Positions 24,294-37,779 of a stretch of DNA of 64,000 nt are shown piece after piece. A program made the translations under genes and the position numbers. Position 1 is the stretch's first letter, and each line of letters opens with the position of its first letter. Under the pieces are notes generated by a model that was given only the letters and a program-made list of their open reading frames with translations, was not told the DNA's origin and did not search any database. Origin of the DNA: Terebella lapidaria. Its lineage: Eukaryota; Annelida; Polychaeta; Terebellida; Terebellidae. The stretch is from the NCBI GenBank assembly GCA_949152475.1, contig OX424558.1, forward strand, positions 29,398,651 through 29,462,650. Reading direction: 5' to 3'.

Positions 24294-24572
24294 ATGTAAG
24301 TATCAATCTATTACCACCAATACAGCCAAATTTTGATGATTCCAATTACAGATACATATTGCAATAGACAAATAAACAAAGCCCGACCAATTACTTTATC
24401 AAAAGACACACTGGTGTCATCAGGGGCAGGCAGTGTGGTAAATGTAGTTGTTTCTACTGTACACCTGATATAATTAGTATACAACTGACCAACAACCTAT
24501 GAAAATGATTTAGAAATCCGAAACAAACCCGATGGGATAGATATATGACAAGTACATCAGTACCTAATCACA
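24294..24572 (-). repeat. Exon-like cassette, inverted (copy 2)
   Basis: Same boundaries and orientation as the cassette at 938-1215, so that insertion predates the large duplication. It differs by scattered substitutions, for example a restored GTACA in the VETT region. Confidence 0.75.
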
Positions 24573-26168
24573 AACCTATACATCTTATATCAAATTCATA
24601 CGTGATTACCTATTACGAATTCAGCTGGCAAAGATACTACAGGCCACTGACTCCTTTACCCAAAGCAAATTCTCTGTTTGAACTTTAGAAATTAATTTAA
24701 AGAATGTATCAGAAATTATATGATCCCTTGACTGATATTTGTTATTTGGCAGATATCAGTCAACACATTCAATACTTTGTATAGCTTTTATCAATGAACA
24801 AACACTGGTGGCGGGTCAAATTACCTGTTCTACATGTTACCGATCTGATGATAGATCAAGCAAGAATTACATTGAATAATATACAATTACCAAATTGGCC
24901 CATATATGGAGCGAAAGTTGTTATCCGGCTGTGCAAGTTAACTAGGTAATATCCAACTCAAACTAGACCTGAAACGTGACACGCTCTTTATAATATTCCA
25001 TGAGTATATAATATACAATGATTAATATACTATGATTACAAATAGCCATGCCTATCCAACTACCTCACATAAGCAGCCAGACAAATGACTAGTAGTGGTG
25101 CTTCACTTGTTTAGCTGAAGCCAACACGGAGAAATCCAATCAGTTCTACCGATAAGACCAGACAAATGGGCCTAGGCGATGACCACCTACACTGGCATGG
25201 GTTCAGCTGTCTGCAGAGACCACTAGACACCTTCCTATCAAGACCGAAGGTGATCAGTGATCACACGCCCCAGTGATCTTGTCTGATAGATTCCCGGGAA
25301 GTGGGGGGTGATTGCTTACAGACATGTGCAAATCGTACTATGTATTCTAACTTCAACACACAAATGTGCATCTAATTTAGCAACCGATGGTCATCTGAAA
25401 TCACGACAGGTTCAGTGATTTACACCATACATAATATAGGTTTGACATATATATTTGTGTTTGTCTAAAGACTGTTTATACCTCAACACTATCTCACATA
25501 ATGATTCAAGCAATATATCTTACTGGTATCTAGCCTTGAGTTAGACTTCTGTCGTGTCTAGTATAATTCTATTATAATTCCAGCAATGAATGCTAGCAAG
25601 GACAACAAGTTCTCCGTTTGATAAAAGAACGGATCAATGACCAGGCAATTTTCTGTTATTGACTTGCATGACGTGTTTCAAATACACTAAACTAACATAA
25701 TTTATTGGTTTAAGTATCCTTTTATTTATTTATATCCTACATGAGTCACGGGGAATATATTGAACAAAAGTAAAGCAAAAAAAAAAGCTCAGTTTGAAGT
25801 GTAATGATAGCGATATACATGATATATGCACTTCATTGTGTACACTTCAGTCCAGGGCCCAGGTGGTTTGACAGGTGAACCGGAATAACCCGAAAGGTAG
25901 AGAATTTCTACTTGTATCATGTGTTAGGCACAACCCCATAGCTAAACCACAGGGGGATGTAGAGTTCAGAAGTGGAGAAATTTGTGAAGATGGGTTAAGT
26001 CAGTTTTACGAAAAAAACATTTGGCCGCTCACAAAAAATGCAAATGTGGATAAGCTCTGAGAGTTTACCTTTCTGTGATCACCTTCTCCTCGTACAAGAG
26101 GACGACTAGTGACAATCTCATGCTGTGAAGAGATATGAAGGTATTCGTGTGAATAATTATCATAAAAA

Positions 26169-27640
26169 TTAGCCCAAGGGCTAAGAATGGTACCGGGCAA
26201 TATATATTTTAGATATTAGCCATTTAGTCCCATGATTTTTAAAATAAGGTCATAGGTCATTTCAAGGCCGCAAGGATATTCAGCATATATGATTTCTAGT
26301 ATGTCAACAATTGATTCCTGAGGCGTAATATCGATAATAAGTGAAATATTTGCCATTCTGAGCTCTGACCTTGAGAACAAGGTCAAAGATCAAGGTCATG
26401 AGAAGCATACCATTTCCCATATGTTCCCAATTTATTCCAGATCTGTACAGTCGATGATAAATGATAGATTAGCCATTTTGTCCGGTGACCTTGAAAATTG
26501 GGTCAAAGGTCAAATTCAAGGTGACCAGAATACTCCGCGCATATCATTTACCATATGTCCGCAATTGATTCCTAAGCTGCAAAGTTGAGAATGAGTGAGA
26601 TATTAGCCATTTTGTTATCTAACCTTGAAAATAAGGTCCAAGGTCAAATTCAATGTCATGGAAATATCCAGCACATATCATTTCCTATATGTCTACAATT
26701 GATTCTCAGGCTGTAAAGTTGATAATCAGCGAGATATTAGCCTTTTTGTCCTCTGACCATAAGAATGATGTCAAACGTGAAATTCAAGGAAACTAGAATA
26801 TTCAGCATATATCATTTCCTTTAAGTCCACAATTGATTCCTAAGCTGCAAAGTCGATATTATGTGAGATATTAGATATTTTGTGCTCTGACCTTGAAAAT
26901 AAGGTGAAAGGTCATGAGAATATTCAGCATCTATCATTTCCCATATGTTCGCAATTGATTCCTAAGCTGTAAAGTCGATAATTAGCGAGATATCAGCCAT
27001 TTAGTTCTGTAACCTTGAAAATAAAGACAAAGGTCGAGTTTTCCAGCATATATCATTTCCCATATGTCCACAATTGATGCATAGGCTGTCAAGTCGATAA
27101 TAAGTGATATATTAACCATTTTGTTCTGTAACCTTGAAAATTGGGTCAAAGGTCAAAACGGAGGTCGCGAGAATATTCAGCATATATCATTTCCTATATG
27201 TCCACTATTGATTCCTAATCTCTAATCTCAATATTAAGTGAGATATTAGCAATAATGTGTCCCATTATAAAGCATAGGAGAAATTAACATGGGAAAGTGC
27301 CATTTAGGACCCGTTGAAAAAAAAAAAGGTCGCCACACGCAGACCGTCGATTCAAGGCCAACGAAACTTATACACATCACAGAGGTATATGAGAGGAATC
27401 ATTCGAAACAAAAATCTCAAACTTTTCAGAACAGTTTTTGATAAAATGGCCATCAAAGTCCAAAATTGGGCATTTTTCATCGAACATGGCCGCCATTTCG
27501 AGGAAAATGTAAAATTCGAAAAAAGACAAAAAAACCTTTCCTAGGAATATTTATAGCTATTTTGTGCAAAATTTCAGACAGATTCGACCCTAAACTTCAA
27601 AGATAAAAATGTGGATGGACGGACCAAAGGTCCGGTAATC
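26169..27640. mobile_element. Minisatellite-bearing insertion (copy 2)
   Basis: Paralogue of 2810-4243. The array at about 26200-27260 contains an extra GACCTTGAAAATAAGGTGAA segment near 26890 that copy 1 lacks. The right part has an extra stretch (AAAGTCCAAAATTGGGC near 27455). AGGTCA-type direct repeats with one spacer base occur at 26500-26512 and 27143-27155. Confidence 0.65.
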
Positions 27641-28669
27641 TAAAGAAAACATAGGTTTCGATTATCACCTTATATTGCAAATAAAGAACAAACACGATTG
27701 TGTGTAAATGATATTGACCATACAATCTAAATTGTCCATCCATACGTAATTTTGATGCTTCAATACTGCCCTGTATCAAATTTTGTTGTTTTTGGACTGA
27801 TCCGAAATTTTGTGGATAATATCATGATGAATTAATATCACACTCACTTAAACTTTAAAAAAACTTGTGGTGCTAACCACTTCGTGAACTTCTGGGACGA
27901 TCCTTCAATATCCGCACTTCGTGAGACAACGTACATAAAACTAACAAAGAAACCGCTGAAGAATGGTTAGGAAATTGGCAAATTGAGCAAAACATAGACT
28001 TCTTGAGATTATGGGGATATCGTTCAGCTACATCACAGAGGTTTAAGTTCATGTGGATCACAGTTATGTCTGACGATTCATCACGAGTTTCAGTGATAGA
28101 CAATTAGCAGCATTGTGGGGATAACAGAAATTCCTTTGACAGTTTTACTGTTCACAAGTGCGTGTCAAACACTTTCTCATGGTATGGAATGTATTCTGGG
28201 TCCTCCATTTGTGGTGGGAGTGTTAAGTGTTTTTTTTAGGAAACTTGCCAGCATTACATAATGTTGTCGAAAACTTACTCTTACCATATCACTTTGAGAC
28301 AAATTGGTGAGGCAGAATTCACTTCGTAACAAAATTTCTACTTTCATCAGCCATGAGATGAGTGATCAAAATAATTATATGTATCTCACACACCACAGTG
28401 GTAACGTGGTGGGAAGGGAAAATGTACTTTTTTCATATTATAAGTATAATTGACCTGCCCGTCCGTGGGTAATTCATGTCATGCAATACACTTTGACATG
28501 TCGTTGTAGTCGGAAATCAAGCATACAGTAGCATGTTGTAATATCTTATAGTGACCCTCCTTTAATCTTGATCGGCATAACTGTTTATAATAAACAACTT
28601 TTCCTGTTGTCTTGCTCTGTCATACTTCACGTTTCAGGTTTGTTTCCCGAGACATCTACACTAACTCCT

Positions 28670-31190
28670 CCTAATTGAATTATGGTTTGTTCAGTGCAAA
28701 CGCAACGCCATCACCAGTACTTTTTACCATTTCAATTGACCATTCTCAATGGTGATTAGTATTTGAATAATATTTTATTTGCCACCTTGAGAGTAGACCA
28801 TTTGACATTGTGGGCTGAACATTCATAATATTTCAGAAGAAATGCAGTTGAACAAACTTTTTGAATGGAGAACATCGTTTGGTGGCTTGGAAGAACTGAA
28901 TTGAGCTGGAACTCTTTTGTTGAGTTCCTTCGTATGCCTGATATGACTTTCTGTTCCCGGACTATGAGATTGGATAACGGACCCTGTTTTGTTTGCTTGG
29001 AATACTTAATACTGGGTATTGATTCCACGTCTATTCCAGCAATAATTATTGTAAAAAAATCATCTGCACACTGTAAAGAAACTGATTGAGACCAGGAAAA
29101 TCCTTGAGGGCCAAAAAGATGAAGAAAAAACTAGACACGGCAATAAGTGGATTTTGACAGAAAAAATAACACTTAAGCACACAAGATCGATCCAAGTTTC
29201 CAACCACGTTTCATGATTTCAGACAATTCTTCGGACTCTACGTTGGATGAAAAAGCAGATTGTCGAAATTTATTGGCGTGGTGGTGTCCCTGTTTATGGA
29301 ATGTATATCTTGATGTTAGACAGTTGGCCTGGAGCATATCACATAGACGTCCGGTGTTGTTATTGCGGGAAATCTCAGACACTCTGTCATGCAACATATA
29401 AGTAAATGTTTTGCAGTTATGTTCTTACTAAATTTGGTTGTAATGTGTCAATGGGCGCTTACTGGACATATGTTTATGATAATCAATTCGTAGAGGACTA
29501 AGTGTATAGTCTATGTTGATAACTTAGTATTTCAGTCTGACCAGAAATAAAACCCCGTTCCAACAACGAGTCGTTTCCTCTAGATGTATACTTAAGCAAA
29601 TTCAACACCCTCCGAAGTCGTTGAGCTGAGAGTGTGAACCTATAAATCTTGTGTCAATTTTCTCCGTGATCGCTTATTACGTATTCAACTGATAATACTT
29701 TTACAGGCCACTGACACCTTTTCCCAAAGCAAAGTCTCTTCTTGAACTTCGCCAATAATCTAAGCAATTGTTCAGGAGTTATTTGATCTCGTGACGGCTG
29801 GAACCATGTTGCACCCTTCATTTTATACCACTAGTTTTACTGACTAGAAACAACAATAGGTTTATTAGATACTGCATATTGTCCATAATGTTCCTGTGTC
29901 GTCACTTAACGGTCGTTCTAGAGCTCATTGTCCCGTTGATGGTATGCTATTTGTGTCATCCCCAAGAGCAACTAACATTATGATGGTAGTAGATGGGAAT
30001 AGTATACACTAGTTATAACTGACTGATTCGTTCCTATTCTTCATAACAAGCCTACCTTATCATAACGAATTTACCTGTCTGTGATCACCTTCTCATCCCA
30101 CAATTGACGGTTGGCGACAATCTCATGCTGTGAAGAGATTCGAAGGTTTATGTGTGAATAGCTATCATCAAAAGTACATAGCTTTCAATTATCACCTTAC
30201 ATTCAAAATAAATTGCAAACACACCATTGTGTGTAACCACACACTCTGAAGTGTCCGTGCATCCTGAATTTCTATGCTTCAAAACTACCTTGTATAGAAT
30301 TATGTTGATTTTGGAATGATAACAAAGTTTTGTGGATAATTTCATGAGGATTTATTTCACACTCACTGTGCCTGAAGACCATTACGCCAGGTGCTAAGCA
30401 CCTCGTGAACGTCTGGGACGATCTTTCAATATACACACTTCGTGAGACAACGTACATAAAACTCTGAAGAACGGGCTGGAAATTGGCAAATTGAGCAAAA
30501 CATAGACTTCTTGAGATTATGGGGATATCGTTCAGCTACATCACAGAGGTTTAAGTTCATGTGGATCACAGTTATGTCTGACGATTCATCACGAGTTCCG
30601 TTTTTGGACAATTAGCAGCATTGTGGGGATAACAGTAAATCATTGGTTTGACACTTTCACTTTTCACAAAGTGCGGGTCATACAGTTTACTTGGAATGTA
30701 TTCTTGGTTTACCATGTGTGGTAGGAATGTTATATGTTTTTTTAAAACACTGATGCCAGCATTACACATGCTGTGTTGTCGAAAACTGATTGTTATTTAA
30801 GGGATACCATATAATTGTGGGACAAAGTGATGACGGATGATGCACTCACTTCATAAAAGAACTTCTACTTTGATCAGCCATGAGATGAGTGATCAAAATG
30901 ATCATGATATATGTGTCTCACACGCTACAGTAGTAACGTGATGGGGAACGGAATATGCACTTTTAGTTCAAGTATAATTGATCTGGCCGTTCAAAGGTAA
31001 ATCCTGAGTCATGCAATACCTTTTGAAATACCTTTATAGTCGTCAATCAAGCATGCAGTAGCATACTGTATTATCTTAATGTGACTGTCCCTTAACCTTG
31101 ATCAGATGTTTATAATAAACAGCCTTTTTCTGTCCTCATGTTCTGTCGTACTTCGTTTCCTGAGAAACTTTACCTCGTCTTAATTGTATT
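28670..31190. repeat. Repeat module M2' (copy 2)
   Basis: Counterpart of M2. Nearly all of it matches 5895-8400, except a tract at about 30500-30596 that carries M1-type variants (see findings). Confidence 0.8.
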
Positions 31191-32833
31191 ATGGTTTGTT
31201 CAATGTCAAAGTAACTGGGTGATCATTACTTCTTGACCACTTTTAACTGACCATTCTTAATGGTGATTAGTATTTGAATAAAAAAAAATTTTGCCGTCCT
31301 GAGAGTAGACCATTTAGCATTCATATTTTCCATGATGAAGAGATACAATGCAGTTGAACAAATTTTTTGAACGCAGAACATCGTGGGTAGCTTAGAAGAA
31401 TTGAATTGAGTTGGAATTGTTTTCTTGGGTTCCTTCCATCAATATAAAATCAAAAAAATAGTTACACACAGTAAAAAAACTGATTGAGACCAGGAAAATC
31501 CTTGAGGCCTGAAATATGAGGAAAACTAGACACAGCAATAAGTGGATTGTAATAGAATAAATAACATTTAAACATACAACATCGATCCAAGTTTCGAACC
31601 ACACTTCACTGTTTCACTGAAATTTTTGGACTGTATGTTGGATGAAAAACAGATTGTGAAATTCCGTTGGCGTGGTGATGTCCCTGTTTGTGGAATGTAT
31701 ATCTTGATGTTCGACAGTTAGCCTGGAACCTATCACATAGCTGAGATAGACGTCCGGTGTTGTTATTGCAGGATGTATGAGTAAATGTTTTACGGGTATA
31801 TTGAGCGTTAAATTTGGTTGTAATGTGTCAATGGGCGCCATCTGGCTATATGTTTATGAGAAGGAATCCATAGGCGACTTAGTGTATAGTCTATGTTGAT
31901 AAATTAGATGTTACATTACAATTAGATGTTTCATTTTAGGTCTGACCTAAAATGAAAACCCGTTCCAACAACAAGTCGTTTCCTCTATATGTATGAGACA
32001 CAAATTCAACACCCTCTGAAGTCGTTGAGTTGAGAGTGTGAACCTATACATCTTGTATCAATTTTCTCCTTGATTGCTTATTACGTATTCAACTGGCAAA
32101 ATTTTTACAGGCCACTGACTCGTTTCCCAAAAGCAAATTCTCTACTTGAACTTTGCTAGTAATTTAAGTAATTGATCAGAAGTTACTTGATCCCGTGACT
32201 GCTCTTTGTGGTCTGGCAGACATCAGCCAACACAACCAATACTTTATACAATTTTTTTATACATGGACGGACGCTGGTGTTGGGTCTAAGCGACTACCTC
32301 TGTTACATATCACCGTTCTGGCTATATATCATCTCGGAATTACACGAAATGATATTTGGTTATCAAGATCGGTCACATAGGGAGAAAAAATTGGTACCAT
32401 CAATGATCTAAATGTGCAAATTGATCAGGTAATATCTAACCAAAACGACACCACATATGTGACGTGCTCGTTATATTATTCCACCTCTACAGTGATTACA
32501 TATAGTCATGCCTATCTAATTACCTCACATAAGCAGCCAAACAAATGGCTAGTAGCGGTGGTTCACGTGATTAGCTGAAGCCCACAGGGAGAAATCCAAT
32601 CAGTTCTACTGAAAACACAAGGCAAATGGGGCTAGCCGATGACCGCCAACAGTGGCATGGACTCAACATAGACAACACTAACATCATGCCTTCCTCTCCT
32701 TAAAACTGAAGGCGATCAATGATCCCACGCCCCAGTGTTCCTAACATGTGAATGACAAAACTAAACTGATCATTGTGGAAATAACTGTAATTTTCTCTTT
32801 TTTAGTGCTGAAGCAAAAGTAGTTATAGGTGAA

Positions 32834-33240
32834 CGTAGTCCGCTACAAACAGAGAGGTAACTAAGAGTCAAATTTTAAAAGTTTTTTCTTAAATATTATC
32901 TCTTCAAAATGACTTATTTTATAGAGTAACTGATCAGAATCCTAATAATGAAAAGAAAATAGGGGGTCACCATATTCGTTTCTCGATCAAAATCAAAAAC
33001 ATTTACCTAAAATAACATAAATTATGACATTTTTGCACATTTTTGGTCCATATTCACATCTTGCATCGTGTTTTCCATGCGAACGGACACGGTGACCCCC
33101 TATTTTCTTTTCAGTTTTAGGATGCTGTTCAGTTGCTCTATAAACATGTGTCATTTTGAAGCTCCAGAATATATTGCTACAGCTATTTATTTTGAATAAA
33201 CTCTTTGACCCCCTCCCCTTACTGTTTGGAGCGGACTACC
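32834..33240. mobile_element. Palindromic MITE (copy 2)
   Basis: Same 407-bp length as 9938-10344. The right TTAA (33241-33244) is intact; the left has become TGAA (32830-32833). The insertion therefore predates the duplication. Confidence 0.85.
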
Positions 33241-33736
33241 TTAAAAATAGTTCTGATGATTCAATTTTCATTGGTGAATGACGAATACATAATATTCACT
33301 CTGAATTCAGACCAAGTGCAAGCATGATTCACCAATATACCTACGAAATAATACAAACAAAATCAATACACATGTAATGAACAACTTGATGTATGCAGAA
33401 AAACGGTCACAAATATACAGTTAATTAGAATAAATTAAGCACCTGTGCAAGCATAAAACAAAAAAAAAATCGATTGTGGCCAATGAAGAAAACATGACTG
33501 GTCCCATACCAGCTGATGCTCAACAACATAACCGATTCTTATGCAATAAATAATTTTGTGTGAATCGCTTTTTGCAATGTGGCAAATAAATACACTATCG
33601 GCACACAGGAAAAATTGTATATAATCACCCAACACCAGAAATAATCAATGTGGATATTGTTACATGATAATCATACCGAATTGACGATGTGGTTTCTACT
33701 ATTACAGGACCAAATATTGGTGTTAACGTGGATATT

Positions 33737-33962
33737 GCAAAATGTTGTATGTTTGTTATTGGAATCATCAAAATTTGGCTGTATTGGTGGTAATCATGGT
33801 AATAGATGGATACTTACATTCATACCACTGAGCCGGTGTCACTGCTGGTGGACGCTAAGTTTGTCCCCGAGGATACCATCAACTTAGTAGCATTTTGGAT
33901 TTTGATTAGGTACTTATGTACTTGTCATATATCTATTCCATGGGGTTTGTTTCGGATTTCTA
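33737..33962 (+). repeat. Exon-like cassette, partial (copy 2, upstream)
   Basis: Paralogue of 10832-11057, near-identical. The stretch reads VSLLVDAKFVPEDTINLVAF here, with one V to A change. Confidence 0.75.
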
Positions 33963-33965
33963 GGA

Positions 33966-35117
33966 GTGGGATCCCCTCACACAGAGAGGAATACATGTAA
34001 CTAGTGGGATCCCCTCACACAGAGAGGAGTACATGTAACTAGTGGGATCCCCTCACACAGAGAGGAGTACATGTTACTAGTGGGATCCCCTCACACAGAG
34101 AGGGCATGTTACTAGTGGGATCCCCTCACACGGAGAGGAGGACATGTTACTAGTGGGATCCCCTCATATGGAGAGGAGTACATGTTACTAGTGGGATCCC
34201 CTCATACAGAGAGGAGTACATGTAACTAGTGGGATCCCCTCACACAGAGAGGAGTACATGTAACTAGTGGGATCCATGTAAGTGGTGGGATCCCCTCACA
34301 CAGAGAGGAGTACATGTAACTAGTGGGATCCATGTAACTGGTGGGATCCCCTCACACAGAGAGGAGTACATGTAACTAGTGGGATCCCCTCACACAGAGA
34401 GGAGTACATCTAACTAGTGGGATCCATGTAACTGGTGGGATCCCCTCACACAGAGAGGAGTACATGTAACTAGTGGGATCCCCTCATACAGAGAGGAGTG
34501 CATGTTACTAGTGGGATCCCTTCACACAGAGAGGAAGGTATGTTACTAGTTGGATCCCCTCACACGGAGAGGAGTACATGTTGCTAGTGGGATCCCCTCA
34601 CACAGAGAGGAAGGTATGTTACTAGTTGGATCCCCTCACACGGAGAGAAGTACATGTAACTAGTGGGATCCCCTCACACAGAGAGGAAGGTATGTTACTA
34701 GTTGGATCCCCTCACACGGAGAGAAGTACATGTAACTAGTGGGATCCCCTCACACACAGAGAAGTACATGTAACTAGTGGGATCCCCTCACATAGAGAGG
34801 GAGTTGGTGGCACTAGTGAGATCCCCTCATACAGAGAGCAAGTTGGTGGCACTAGTGGGATCCCCTCATACAGAGAGGAAGTTAGGACACTAGTGGGATC
34901 CCTCATGCAGAGAGGAAGTTGGTGGCACTAGTGGGATCCTCTCACATAGAGAGGAAGTTGGTGGCACTAGTGGGATCCCCTCACATAGAGAGGGAGTTAG
35001 GGTCCTAGTGGGATTCCCTCACATAGAGAGGAAGTTAGGGTCCTAGTGGGATCCCCTCGCTCAGAGAAGAAGGTAGGGTACTAGTTGGATCCCTCAACAC
35101 AGCGAGGAAGACAGGGT
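33966..35117. repeat. 38-bp minisatellite, about 32 units (copy 2)
   Basis: About 215 bp shorter than the paralogous array. I count about 32 units, three of them truncated hybrids in which GTGGGATCC is fused directly to ATGTAA (near 34269, 34327 and 34424). These hybrids do not occur in copy 1, so the array has been reshaped since the duplication. The degenerate downstream end is conserved. Confidence 0.95.
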
Positions 35118-35124
35118 ATAAAAT
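35117..35124 (+). promoter_or_regulatory. TATA box of paralogous small gene
   Basis: TATAAAAT at the same place relative to the array end and the start codon as at 12427. Flanking bases are conserved (CAGGG before, GTGCTTCC after). Confidence 0.45.
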
Positions 35125-35326
35125 GTGCTTCCTTCACTCAGAGAAGAAAATATATAGTTTACTCCTCTTATTCAGAGAGGAAGGTGTTGTACACAATGGG
35201 CTCCACTCAATTACAGAGGATGGTTGGGTGCCAATATGTTCCCATTAATCAGTGTGATAGACATGCTGCCGGTGGGCTCCCCTCACCTAAATCAAGAGGA
35301 CAGTGGAGGGAGACAGCTGTCAATAG

Positions 35327-35837
35327 ATGAAAATCCAGTTATTTCATGTATTGACAGTATTTGTCTTCATAAAATTTCAGAATTCAGATATGGATTGTGG
35401 AACTTTTGATGGCCCAAATGCAACAAGTGAAGGTGAGTACCAAATTATGAAGTGGTATGTATATATTTATTACTGATACAGGAAGGTGCCTTGATGTACT
35501 TGTTTGTGATGATGGTGGAAACCTGGTGAGTATATAGGACGTCTCACCGAAGTTATTCAGTGAATCAGTGCTTGTAACTCGTCTGCAATTAGGGATGCAA
35601 TATAGTCTGCTTGCAGGGATTTATAGTTATAAAATAATTAGCCTAGTTGTGCCGAATGCATTATATCTTGGAATTAATGAATATGCTAAGAAATTGGTGA
35701 TTGTGGGCATTGACTAATTCATACATTATTTACAGTTGCATGAGCTGCGTCTGGTGTACAAACTTTTTCCACATCGGGTGTACGCTGCTGGAATAGAGAA
35801 GCTGGATTATGTGCTTGTTGGTCTGCAACGTGATTAG
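35327..35837 (+). CDS. Predicted small secreted protein, 83 aa, paralogue
   Basis: Exons 35327-35432, 35482-35525 and 35736-35837, with introns of 49 and 210 bp, preserve every splice site, the start, the stop and all exon lengths of the copy at 12638. By eye there are three coding differences, all amino-acid changing: L13V in the hydrophobic leader, H60L and V79G. I saw no silent differences. Intron 1 is identical; intron 2 has three substitutions and a 3-base indel. With so few changes, selection cannot be inferred. Function is unknown. The gene sits immediately downstream of the shorter minisatellite. Confidence 0.45.
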
Positions 35838-35920
35838 CACTTGCTGAAAATTTACATTTATATATATATGTTTCCTCTAGATTAACACATATCTAGTAAC
35901 AGACAAATTGTCTTATGTTC

Positions 35921-36123
35921 TTGTTGGGCAGTTGTATACTAATGCCATCAGGTGTACAGTAGAAACAACTGCATTTACCACACTGCCTGCCCCTGATGAC
36001 GCCAGTGTGACTTTTGATGAAGTAATTGGTCGGGCTTTGTTTCTATTGCAAAATGTTGTATGTTTGTTATTCGAATCATCAAAATTTGGCTGTATTGGTG
36101 GTAATAGATCGATACTTACATTC
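35921..36123 (+). repeat. Exon-like cassette, partial (copy 2, downstream)
   Basis: Paralogue of 13237-13439. The open frame is retained, with A to T (DDASVTFDEV) and L to F (VCLLFESS) changes. Confidence 0.7.
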
Positions 36124-37779
36124 AAAAATGAAACTGATGTCGTACATCACAAATATGTTCCAGGTAATGATATATGATGAGGATAAAAAACATGACGATT
36201 TTATGATTTCATGGCATGATTCACTGTCGTGTATAAAACTATGCATCATTCATCATGTTGCCAGTCATTGACATCGTGTCCTGGTCATGTATTGCTTTAC
36301 TGATAAAATCATATGTAATTATGGGTGCTGGAACCATGTTGCACACTTCATTAATATCACTGGTTTTACTGACTAGAAACAATAATAGGTTCAATAGATA
36401 CTGCATATTGTCTGTAATGTTCCCCTGTCGTCACTTCACATAATTATAACGTTCGTTTTACAGCCTATTGTCCCACTGATGGTATGCTGTTTGTGTCATC
36501 CCCAAGAGCATGTAAACTAACATTATGATGGTAGGAGATGGGAATAGTATACACTAGTTATAACTGACAGATTCGTTCCTATTCATCATAATAAGCCTAC
36601 CTTTTCATAACAATTTTACCTGTCTGTGATCACCTTCTCATCGTACAAAGGGATGGTTGTCGACAATCTCATGCTGTGAAGAGATTCGAATGTTTACGTG
36701 TGAATAACTATCATAAAAAAGAACATAGCCTTAAATTATCACCTTATATTGAAAATGAATATCAAACACACCATTGTGTGTGACTGATATTGACCACATA
36801 ATCTGAATTGTTCGTGCATCCATAACTTCTATGCTTCAAAACTGCCCTGTATGGAATTATGTTGGTTTTGGAATGATAACATAGTTTTGTGGATAAGTTC
36901 ATGAGGATTTATTTCACACTCACTGTGCCTGAAGACCATTACGCCAGGTGCTAAGCACCTCGTGAACGTCTGGGGGCGATCCTTCAATATCCACACTTCT
37001 TGAGACAACGTACATAAAACTAGCAAAGAAATCTCTGAAAAACGGGCTGGAAATTGGCAAATTGAGCAAACATAGACTTCTTGAGATTATAGGGATATCG
37101 TTTAGCTACATCAGAGAGATTTAGGTTCATGTGGATCACAGTTATGTCTGACGATTCATCACGAGTTCCGGTGATGGACAATTAGCAGCATTGTGGGGAT
37201 AACAGTAAATCATTGGTTTAACATTTTCACTTTTCACAAAGTGCGGGTCATACAGTTTACTTGGAATGTATTCTTGGTTTACCATGTGTGGTAGGGATGT
37301 TATATGATTTTTAAAACACTGATGCCAGCATTACACATGCAGTGTTGTCGAAAACTGATTGTTATTTAAGGAATATCATATCATTTTGGGACAAATTGAT
37401 GACGGATAATGCACTCACTTCATAAAAGAACTTCTACTTTGATCAGCCATGAGATGAGTGATCAAAATGATTATGATATATGTGTCTCACACGCTACACT
37501 AGTAACGTGCTGGGAACGGAATATGCACTTTGTTCAAGTATAATTGACCTGGCCGTTCTAAGGTAAATCCTGAGTCATGCGATACCTTTTGAAATACCTT
37601 CATATTCGTTAATCAAGCATGCAGTAGCATACTGTATTATCTTAATGTGACTGTCCTTTAACCTTGATCAGATGTTTATAATAAACAGCATTTTTCTGTT
37701 GTCTTGCTCTGTCGTAATACACGTTTCCTGAGAAACATTACTTCGCCTTAATTGTATTATGGTTTGTTCGATGCAAAAG

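Larger units (their letters stand above)
23350..28670. repeat. Repeat module M1' (copy 2)
   Basis: Counterpart of M1. It retains the inverted cassette (24294-24572) and the minisatellite insertion (26169-27640) but lacks the 617-bp insert (empty site near 27670). A 16-bp segment present near 24150 (GGTCTACGAGTACG) is missing at 805-815 in copy 1. Confidence 0.8.
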
